From the NCBI GenBank assembly GCA_947175845.1, contig CAMWOK010000165.1, positions 1-6,827 of the forward strand: a DNA stretch of 6,827 bases, in the 5' to 3' direction. Each line of letters starts with the position of its first letter. Within the stretch, counting starts at the first letter, position 1. Position numbers and translations under genes: made by a program. The notes beneath the pieces were generated by a model. That model did not search any database. It saw nothing but the letters and a program-made list of their open reading frames with translations, and had not been told where the DNA came from. This document shows positions 1 to 5,040 of this stretch, piece after piece. The stretch is from an uncultured Lachnospiraceae bacterium (lineage in GTDB: Bacteria > Bacillota > Clostridia > Lachnospirales > Lachnospiraceae).

Positions 1-195
1 AGCAAGCTCCCAACAGCATTTTGCATATCCAATTTTGCATGGCTGAACTGTTACTCAAAATCGTTTCGCGACGTCAAAGCCATGTGTCATGGTTTGATGC
101 AGTTCAACGGTTATACACACAAAATCAGTGTAGAATCAGGCAGGCCCCGCAGGTGTCAAGCACAAAGTTTCGTCATTTCTCACGAAATTTTAAAA

Positions 196-215
196 AGTAT
201 TTTATGCAAAATACT
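196..215. repeat. Interrupted palindrome, 8-bp arms, upstream of the EF-G-like gene promoter
   Basis: AGTATTTT (196-203) and AAAATACT (208-215) are perfect inverted copies separated by ATGC. The element ends 23 bp before the candidate -35 hexamer. It could be an operator for a dimeric regulator. It has weak AT-only arms and no T-tract after it, so it is a poor terminator candidate. Confidence 0.45.
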
Positions 216-238
216 GTATGCAAACTGCACAAAAATGA

Positions 239-267
239 TTGAATTGTCTGAAAATATATAGTAAAAT
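239..267 (+). promoter_or_regulatory. Candidate sigma-A promoter for the EF-G-like gene
   Basis: TTGAAT (239-244) and TAAAAT (262-267) are separated by 17 bp, matching the sigma-A consensus at 4/6 and 5/6 positions. If used, transcription would begin near 274 and leave an untranslated leader of about 190 nt, long enough for leader-based control, although I recognise no riboswitch in it. AT-rich sequence produces such matches by chance. Confidence 0.4.
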
Positions 268-452
268 TGTAATAGTTAAGCCATGCAGGATTGATGGAAA
301 TCAATTTTATGGGGCGTATGTCCGTCAACGAATGAAGTTGTCACAGGCAGTCTGAGAATAGAAATAAATGAGATGACAATGAGTGAATTGGCATGGTCAA
401 ATATTATTAAATAAGAGTGTTCTCAGGTAATTATGGGAGTGCTCCCGAAAAT

Positions 453-458
453 AGGAGG
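453..458 (+). promoter_or_regulatory. Ribosome binding site of the EF-G-like gene
   Basis: A perfect AGGAGG sits 8 nt before the ATG at 467 and fixes this start. A small GGGAG/CTCCC inverted repeat (435-446) ends 6 nt before it and could form a short hairpin next to the ribosome landing site; its very small loop makes it marginal. Confidence 0.85.
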
Positions 459-466
459 TAGCTGAA

Positions 467-2557
467 ATGAATGTTTACACAACTGATAAGATCCGTAACG
501 TAGTATTGTTAGGTCATGGTGGAGCCGGAAAGACGAGCCTGGTGGAATCAATGGCGTATCTGTCAGGTATCACGTCGCGCATGGGACGCGTGGAGGACGG
601 CAACACAGTCAGTGACTTTGGCAAGGAGGAACAGAAAAGAAGAATTTCCATCAGCACGTCGGTTGTGCCGATCGAGTGGGACGGCGTGAAGATTAATGTT
701 CTGGACGCGCCCGGATATTTTGACTTTATTGGCGAGGTTGAGGAGGCGATCAGTGCAGCGGACGCGGCGGTTATCGTGGTTTCAGGCAAGTCCGGCGTCG
801 AGGCGGGAACAGAGAAAGCCTGGGAGCTGTGCGAGAAATACAAGCTGCCGAGAATGATATATGTGACAGGAATGGATGCAGACAACGCTTCATTTAAAAA
901 TGTGGTGGAGAAGCTCACGGAGATGTACGGCAAGAAGATTGCACCGTTCCATTTCCCGATCAGGGAGAACGAGAAGTTTGTGGGCTATGTGAATGTCGTG
1001 AGCGAGACCGGAAACCGCTGGAAGGGCAAAGATGTGGAGGCTTGTGAGATTCCGGACTACAGCAGGGATAATCTCAGCCTGTACAGAGATACTCTGATGG
1101 AGGCGGTAGCCGAGACGAGCGAGGAGTTTATGGACCGCTATTTCGGCGGAGAGACTTTCTCTGAAAATGAGATTCGCGCCGCGCTGCGCACCAATGTCAT
1201 TGACAGTTCCATCGTTCCGATCAGTATGGGATCGAGCCTGCTATGCCAGGGTACATACACGCTGCTCGACGACATTGTGAAGTATATGCCGAGTCCTGAG
1301 AACAGGCAGCTTGCCGGATTTAACATGAAGACAAACGAGGTGTTTGAGGCAAATTATGATTTCTCAAAGGCAAAATCAGCATATGTATTCAAGACGATCG
1401 TTGACCCGTTTATCGGCAAGTACTCTCTGATTAAAGTATGTTCCGGCGTGTTTAAGACAGATGACACAATCTACAATAAAGATAAGGACGTTGAGGAGAA
1501 GGTCAGCAAGCTTTACATATTACAGGGCAGCAAGCCCATTGAAATCAGCGAACTCCATGCAGGTGATATCGGCGCCATCGCGAAGCTGACGGCTGCGCGG
1601 ACAGGAAACACGCTCTCCACAAAGGCGACCGTGATCGAGTACGGCAAGTTTGAGATTTCAAAACCGTACACGGCAAAGCGCTACAAAGTGCCGAACAAGG
1701 GAGATATTGACAAGGTTTCCCAGGCACTGCAGAAGATGTCGCACGAGGATCAGACATTGAAGGTGGTCAATGATGTGGAGAACAGACAGACGCTGCTCTA
1801 CGGCATCGGCGATCAGCAGCTGGAGATCATCCAGAGCCGTCTGGCCAATGAGTACAAGTGCGAGATTGAGCTGAGTGACCCCAAGATTGCGTTCCGCGAG
1901 ACCATCAAGAAGAAATCGGATGTGGAGTACAAGTACAAAAAGCAGTCCGGCGGACACGGACAGTACGGTCATGTCAAGATGCGTTTTGAGCCGTCCGGCG
2001 ATTTGGAGAAGGCGTACGTGTTTGAGCAGGAGGTAGTCGGCGGTGCGGTGCCGAAAAACTATTATCCTGCGGTGGAGAAAGGAATGCAGGAATCTGTGAT
2101 TAAGGGGCCTCTGGCGGCCTATCCGGTAGTCGGCGTGAAGGGCATTCTGTATGACGGTTCTTATCACGCGGTGGACTCCTCTGAGATGGCGTTCAAGACA
2201 GCGGCGATTCAGGCGTTCAAGAAAGGTTTTATGGAGGCGGGGCCGATTCTGCTTGAGCCGATCGCATCGCTCAAGGTTACGGCGCCGGAGCGCTACACAG
2301 GCGACATTATGGGAGATTTGAACAAGCGGCGCGGCAGAGTGCTCGGCATGAATCCGGTTGGAAACGGCAAGCAGGTCATCGAGGCAGATATACCGATGAT
2401 GGAGCTGACAGGATACTGTACCGTACTGCGTTCCATGACAGGCGGGCGCGGCAGCTTTGAGTACGAAGTGACCAGATATGAGCAGACACCAAATGATATT
2501 CAGGATGCGCAGGTGAAGGCGAGAGCGAGCAAAGTTTCTGATTCCGCAGACGTGTAG
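467..2557 (+). CDS. EF-G-like translational GTPase (EF-G paralogue, EF-G2 type)
   Basis: This 696-residue protein has the full EF-G domain order: G domain (about 8-275) with P-loop GHGGAGKT (16-23), switch I RRISIS (58-63), DAPGY (80-84), TGMD (134-137) and GSSL (255-258); domain II (about 300-385); domain III (about 405-480, with GIGDQQLEI at 446-454); domain IV starting at GGHGQYGHV (495-503); and domain V (about 597-680). EF-G moves tRNA and mRNA through the ribosome or helps recycle ribosomes in the cytoplasm. Several nucleotide-binding positions depart from EF-G: the catalytic His of DTPGH is Tyr84, the NKxD motif reads TGMD, and the switch I Thr is Ser61. This, with no rpsL/rpsG/tuf neighbours, points to the accessory EF-G-like paralogue rather than fusA. 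A TetM/ribosomal protection role is possible but less likely. The gene has its own leader and a strong terminator, so it is probably monocistronic. The family call is sure; the cellular role is not. Confidence 0.93.
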   Translation: MNVYTTDKIRNVVLLGHGGAGKTSLVESMAYLSGITSRMGRVEDGNTVSDFGKEEQKRRISISTSVVPIEWDGVKINVLDAPGYFDFIGEVEEAISAADAAVIVVSGKSGVEAGTEKAWELCEKYKLPRMIYVTGMDADNASFKNVVEKLTEMYGKKIAPFHFPIRENEKFVGYVNVVSETGNRWKGKDVEACEIPDYSRDNLSLYRDTLMEAVAETSEEFMDRYFGGETFSENEIRAALRTNVIDSSIVPISMGSSLLCQGTYTLLDDIVKYMPSPENRQLAGFNMKTNEVFEANYDFSKAKSAYVFKTIVDPFIGKYSLIKVCSGVFKTDDTIYNKDKDVEEKVSKLYILQGSKPIEISELHAGDIGAIAKLTAARTGNTLSTKATVIEYGKFEISKPYTAKRYKVPNKGDIDKVSQALQKMSHEDQTLKVVNDVENRQTLLYGIGDQQLEIIQSRLANEYKCEIELSDPKIAFRETIKKKSDVEYKYKKQSGGHGQYGHVKMRFEPSGDLEKAYVFEQEVVGGAVPKNYYPAVEKGMQESVIKGPLAAYPVVGVKGILYDGSYHAVDSSEMAFKTAAIQAFKKGFMEAGPILLEPIASLKVTAPERYTGDIMGDLNKRRGRVLGMNPVGNGKQVIEADIPMMELTGYCTVLRSMTGGRGSFEYEVTRYEQTPNDIQDAQVKARASKVSDSADV

Positions 2558-2600
2558 AAGATTCCATCCACAGGTTTGTGAATTGTAAAATATAGTGTAT

Positions 2601-2638
2601 ACAAAAGTGCATCAGGCTATGGCCGGATGCACTTTTGT
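2601..2638. terminator. Bidirectional intrinsic terminator between convergent genes
   Basis: ACAAAAGTGCATC (2601-2613) and GATGCACTTTTGT (2626-2638) form a perfect 13-bp stem. After one A/G mismatch, GGC (2615-2617) pairs with GCC (2622-2624) around a TATG loop. The A-run on one flank and the T-run on the other make it usable from both strands. It lies 43 bp after the EF-G-like stop codon and 39 bp beyond the kinase stop codon, so it can end both convergent transcripts. Confidence 0.9.
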
Positions 2639-2677
2639 CATGGGTTGAGGTATTCTGGCAATGCTGATGTATGCCTG

Positions 2678-3997
2678 TCATGGATTGGAGTGCGGCTGGC
2701 TGCGGAGCAGTATCACGAAGGTTGTGCCGCCGCCCGGCGTGTCAGTCACATGGATGCTGCCGCGGTGCGCAGAGATGATATCATAGGCGATGGAGAGGCC
2801 AAGCCCGAAGTGGTTTTTGTCGCTTCGGGCTTTTTCGCTGCGGTAAAAGCGGTCAAATATCTTTGCTTTCTCCTCGTCGCTGATTCCGACACCTGTGTCA
2901 GAGATCCGGATCTCAAAATGCCTGTTTACATGCGCGGCTGACACGCAGATTTTTCCGCCTTCCGGAGTGTAGCTGACCGCATTGTGAAGGAAGATAGTGA
3001 GCACCTGTATGATGCGCTCGCTGTCGCACATGCAGTCTGGGAGCAGTTCCTCGGGAAGGGAGGCGCTGATTTGGATCTGCTTTGCGGCAGCCATGTTCTC
3101 AAAGGCCTCACAGCTATTGAGAATCAGCGTGTCGAGCTGCGTGGGCACGGGCTTGATGTCAAGGTGCCCCGTGTCACAGCTCAACAGGGTGAGCATATCA
3201 TTCAAAAGCCTGGATGTGCGGAGCGCTTCGTTTTTGATGGTGGATAACTCTGGGTGCGTATTTTTTTCCAGCCCTGCCTCTGCGCAGGAGAGAATGACTG
3301 CCAGCGGTGTGCGGAGTTCATGCGAGGCGGAGGCGATAAACTGGTTCTGGCGGATCCGCCCTGCCTCGATTGGATTTAACAGTTTTCCGGTAAAAATCCA
3401 TGCGAATATCCAGATTGCGATCAGGGCAAGCAGGATAATTGCCAAAAATAAAAAGCGCTGCCTTGTGATTTGTCCCTGGAGGGTTTCAAGCGGCGCGGCA
3501 AGCAGAATCTCGAGATTTGACGTGCCTTTTTCCATCAGAATCACAAAGCAGCAGTAACCGGAGGAAGTGACATTTGTGTCATTTATGGGATTCAGGATAA
3601 AGGATGTATAACGGCTTTTGTACGAGAGTGTGTGGTATGTCATGGAGGAGGTTTCATCGCGGTACTGCTGCCAGGCTTGGGCGAGTACCCGCCTGCGCTC
3701 GGCACTTTCCTGTATTTTGTTGGTATCGTACAGAAATTCGGTCCCGTTGTCCATCAGGGACACATAGTACTTTTTGCCCGATTCCAGCTGTGAAAGCCAG
3801 GTGTTGCTGATGATGTTCTGCTGCTCAATGTAGGAGGTGATTGTGTATATGTCACTCTGGTAGGCATACAGTTTGTTTTTCATCATGCTGTTCTCGGAGA
3901 TCAACAAATAGCCGAGCGTCATTACGATCAGTATCAGCGTGGTGATGCAGCCGTTTAACAGTGTCAGTTGAATATGGGCTTTTTTGATGGTGTTCAT
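2678..3997 (-). CDS. Membrane sensor histidine kinase, partner of the adjacent response regulator
   Basis: This 439-residue kinase senses a signal at the membrane and phosphorylates the regulator encoded just before it. Two membrane segments (about 11-33 and 182-203) enclose an extracytoplasmic sensor region of about 145 residues that I cannot assign to a family. The dimerisation/phosphoacceptor domain contains SASHELRTPL with His226. The ATPase domain shows the N box around Asn339, DTGVG (367-371), FDRFYR (381-386) and GLGLSIA (398-404), so all catalytic motifs are present. Only about 17 residues separate the second membrane helix from the H box, leaving no room for a complete HAMP linker. 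The start ATG follows the regulator stop by 30 nt. GGAGG at 4010-4014 on the minus strand lies 12 nt before it, a longer spacing than usual, but I see no better in-frame start. It is very likely co-transcribed with the regulator. Confidence 0.94.
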   Translation of the reverse strand: MNTIKKAHIQLTLLNGCITTLILIVMTLGYLLISENSMMKNKLYAYQSDIYTITSYIEQQNIISNTWLSQLESGKKYYVSLMDNGTEFLYDTNKIQESAERRRVLAQAWQQYRDETSSMTYHTLSYKSRYTSFILNPINDTNVTSSGYCCFVILMEKGTSNLEILLAAPLETLQGQITRQRFLFLAIILLALIAIWIFAWIFTGKLLNPIEAGRIRQNQFIASASHELRTPLAVILSCAEAGLEKNTHPELSTIKNEALRTSRLLNDMLTLLSCDTGHLDIKPVPTQLDTLILNSCEAFENMAAAKQIQISASLPEELLPDCMCDSERIIQVLTIFLHNAVSYTPEGGKICVSAAHVNRHFEIRISDTGVGISDEEKAKIFDRFYRSEKARSDKNHFGLGLSIAYDIISAHRGSIHVTDTPGGGTTFVILLRSQPHSNP

Positions 3998-4009
3998 GGC
4001 AGCGATATT

Positions 4010-4014
4010 CCTCC
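4010..4014 (-). promoter_or_regulatory. Ribosome binding site of the histidine kinase
   Basis: GGAGG on the minus strand lies in the 30-nt gap between the regulator stop and the kinase start. The 12-nt spacing to the ATG is longer than the 6-8 nt seen for the other genes here, which may lower kinase output relative to the regulator. Confidence 0.65.
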
Positions 4015-4027
4015 AAAGTCAGCGTGT

Positions 4028-4702
4028 TCATTCTTGCAGCAGACAGTATCCGATCCCCCGGATTGTCCGCAGTTTCAGGCGGCTTCCTACAGCCTTGAGT
4101 CGTCTGCGGACAAAGTAGATATAGTTGTCGAGATTCCCTTCCTCGACATCGCTGTCTGGTCCCCAGATTTTGAGCAGAAGCGTGTTTCTTGAGAGGGTTT
4201 GTCCGCCGTTTTTTATGAAAATCTCAAGCATTGCGCCCTCGCGTTTTGAGCAGGTGCAGCTACCGTCCGGCCCGGTGAGTGTGTTTGTCGTATCGTCAAA
4301 GCAGATATCACAGTAGGCGGGGCAGTCCGTCTGTCTGAGGATGGGAGAGCGCCTTGTGACGCACTGGATGCGCGCGATCAGTTCCTCAAACGCGAAGGGT
4401 TTGACCAGATAATCGTCGGCGCCAAGGTTCAGTCCGGTCACTTTGTCGTTCAGGGTTCCGAGCGCGGTGATGATGATGACCGGGATGGTGATGCCCTCTT
4501 TGCGCAGCCTGGTCATCACCATGGTTCCCTCCATGCCGGGAAGCATTCGGTCGAGCAGTATCACATCGTGGATGTTCTGCGCGGCATAATATAAGGCTTC
4601 CTCCCCGTCGCAGCACGAATCTACGTCAAATCCTCTGGAAATCAGCTGGCTGGTGATTGATTCATTCAGTTTTTTGTCATCTTCAGCAAGTAGTATGCGC
4701 AT
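4028..4702 (-). CDS. OmpR/PhoB-family response regulator
   Basis: This 224-residue protein is a two-domain transcription factor controlled by phosphorylation from the kinase encoded downstream. The receiver domain (about 1-118) has the acidic pair Asp8/Asp9, phosphoacceptor Asp51 in LLDRMLPGMEG, Thr79, and Lys101 in the LVKPF motif, so it should be phosphorylatable. The winged-helix DNA-binding domain (about 128-222) ends in RRRLKAVGSRLKLRTIRGIGY, typical of the family. An unusual nine cysteines are present (30, 31, 114, 127, 131, 134, 149, 151, 220), several clustered at the interdomain junction and first beta-strands. GGAGG at 4710-4714 (minus strand) is 7 nt before the ATG. The gene leads a two-gene operon with the kinase. 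Eleven-bp-phased direct repeats in its own promoter and in the divergent lipoprotein promoter suggest autoregulation and control of the neighbour. Confidence 0.95.
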   Translation of the reverse strand: MRILLAEDDKKLNESITSQLISRGFDVDSCCDGEEALYYAAQNIHDVILLDRMLPGMEGTMVMTRLRKEGITIPVIIITALGTLNDKVTGLNLGADDYLVKPFAFEELIARIQCVTRRSPILRQTDCPAYCDICFDDTTNTLTGPDGSCTCSKREGAMLEIFIKNGGQTLSRNTLLLKIWGPDSDVEEGNLDNYIYFVRRRLKAVGSRLKLRTIRGIGYCLLQE

Positions 4703-4747
4703 TGTTGCTCCTCCGTTTGTTCAAATATTGTTTTCTGTGCAGGTTCT

Positions 4748-4753
4748 ATTTTA
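4748..4753 (-). promoter_or_regulatory. -10 hexamer of the regulator-kinase operon
   Basis: TAAAAT on the minus strand lies about 45 nt before the regulator ATG. At 17-bp spacing the -35 position (4771-4776) reads AGATTT, a poor sigma-A match, and it is overlapped by the phased repeats. A weak -35 covered by activator sites is the usual layout of promoters that depend on an OmpR-family activator. Confidence 0.55.
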
Positions 4754-4763
4754 CTTTATTTTT

Positions 4764-4793
4764 CTCTAAAAAATCTCTAAAATTACTCTTAAT
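4764..4793 (-). promoter_or_regulatory. Phased direct repeats, likely operator of the response regulator (own promoter)
   Basis: Reading the minus strand, ATTAAGAG (4793-4786), TTTTAGAG (4782-4775) and TTTTAGAG (4771-4764) recur at exactly 11-bp intervals. The last copy ends 10 bp before the -10 hexamer. Direct half-sites one helical turn apart are characteristic of OmpR/PhoB-family binding. The same motif occurs in the divergent promoter. Assignment to this regulator is inferred from position. Confidence 0.7.
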
Positions 4794-4842
4794 ATATATG
4801 GAGACGGGAGCGCTGTACCTGATAGTTTATTATATGAGAATT

Positions 4843-4874
4843 TTTGACAGCTATCAATAGGAACAGCTGTCAAA
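4843..4874. repeat. Central inverted repeat, 10-bp arms
   Basis: TTTGACAGCT (4843-4852) and AGCTGTCAAA (4865-4874) are perfect inverted copies separated by 12 bp. The element lies about midway between the two phased-repeat arrays. It has no T-tract, which argues against a terminator, and the spacing suits a dimeric DNA-binding protein. Each arm contains TTGACA, but neither has a matching -10 at 16-18 bp. Confidence 0.6.
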
Positions 4875-4912
4875 TTTAACAGGAAATTTTTCGGGGGAAA
4901 ATTGAAATAGGT

Positions 4913-4953
4913 TTTTAAGTAAATTTTAGTGCAAATTTAGATAGCTTTTAGAG
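4913..4953 (+). promoter_or_regulatory. Phased direct repeats, likely operator of the response regulator (lipoprotein promoter)
   Basis: TTTTAAGT (4913-4920), TTTTAGTG (4924-4931), ATTTAGAT (4935-4942) and TTTTAGAG (4946-4953) recur at 11-bp intervals and match the repeats at the regulator promoter. The copy nearest the promoter is the exact TTTTAGAG and ends 10 bp before the -10 hexamer, the same distance as in the opposite array. Copies further away are more degenerate. Confidence 0.7.
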
Positions 4954-4960
4954 TTTTCTG

Positions 4961-4969
4961 TGCTATGAT
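4961..4969 (+). promoter_or_regulatory. Extended -10 promoter element of the lipoprotein gene
   Basis: TGC followed by TATGAT (4964-4969) is an extended -10 with 5/6 match to TATAAT. The -35 position at 17-bp spacing (4941-4946) reads ATAGCT, a poor match, and lies within the phased repeats. Transcription would start near 4976. Confidence 0.6.
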
Positions 4970-5029
4970 ACAAATCATATTCAGTCATTGCGTCCCGGAA
5001 TATACCTTCTGGGGCTATGACACAAAAAT

Positions 5030-5034
5030 GGAGG
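5030..5034 (+). promoter_or_regulatory. Ribosome binding site of the lipoprotein gene
   Basis: GGAGG lies 6 nt before the ATG at 5041. This fixes the start directly in front of a positively charged signal peptide. Confidence 0.85.
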
Positions 5035-5040
5035 TTCACA

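Larger units (their letters stand above)
1..466. other. AT-rich apparently non-coding region upstream of the EF-G-like gene
   Basis: No convincing gene is seen in this 466-bp stretch. The only open frame of note (21-242, +) lacks a ribosome binding site and its translation does not resemble a protein family I recognise. The region holds a candidate sigma-A promoter (239-267), a 20-bp interrupted palindrome (196-215), paired TTTGCAT/ATGCAAA repeats, a short TTGAT/ATCAA dyad at 291-304, and the ribosome binding site of the next gene. The region starts inside the window, so the end of an upstream gene is not visible. Confidence 0.6.
4703..5040. promoter_or_regulatory. Divergent regulatory region between the regulator-kinase operon and the lipoprotein gene
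   Basis: This 338-bp AT-rich region holds no credible gene. It carries, in order, a minus-strand promoter with three 11-bp-phased direct repeats, a central dyad (4843-4874), a weaker AATTTT/AAAATT dyad (4885-4903), and a plus-strand promoter with four phased repeats and an extended -10. The lipoprotein leader follows, of about 65 nt if transcription starts near 4976. Confidence 0.8.

Noticed and set aside
21..242. 73-residue plus-strand open frame at the window start
   Set aside because: It has no ribosome binding site, no recognisable domain, an odd composition, and overlaps the palindrome and repeats in AT-rich DNA.
388..416. TTGGCA at 388-393 as an alternative promoter of the EF-G-like gene
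   Set aside because: The corresponding -10 positions at 16-18 bp read AATAAG, ATAAGA or TAAGAG, all weaker than the TTGAAT/TAAAAT pair further upstream.
1658..2167. 169-residue minus-strand open frame within the EF-G-like gene
   Set aside because: It is antisense to domains III-IV of a well-supported protein and has no family resemblance or start signal.
467..2557. Tetracycline ribosomal-protection protein (Tet(M)-like) or housekeeping fusA
   Set aside because: The divergent G motifs, the DAPGY switch II and the EF-G2-like overall pattern fit an EF-G paralogue better. No resistance-element or str-operon context is visible.
2984..3557. Plus-strand open frames opposite the histidine kinase
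   Set aside because: They are antisense to the intact kinase catalytic domains and have no supporting motifs.
4657..4860. 67-residue plus-strand open frame crossing the regulator start
   Set aside because: It overlaps the regulator start codon, promoter and phased operator and has no ribosome binding site. Its hydrophobic stretch is explained by AT-rich sequence.
4844..4873. TTGACA hexamers (4844-4849 on plus, 4868-4873 on minus) as -35 promoter elements
   Set aside because: Neither has a recognisable -10 at 16-18 bp, and both are better explained as parts of the inverted repeat.
4885..4903. AATTTT-N7-AAAATT dyad as a CodY-type operator
   Set aside because: The halves resemble the CodY box, but the spacer is 7 instead of 3 bp. 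Six-bp AT-only arms arise easily by chance here.
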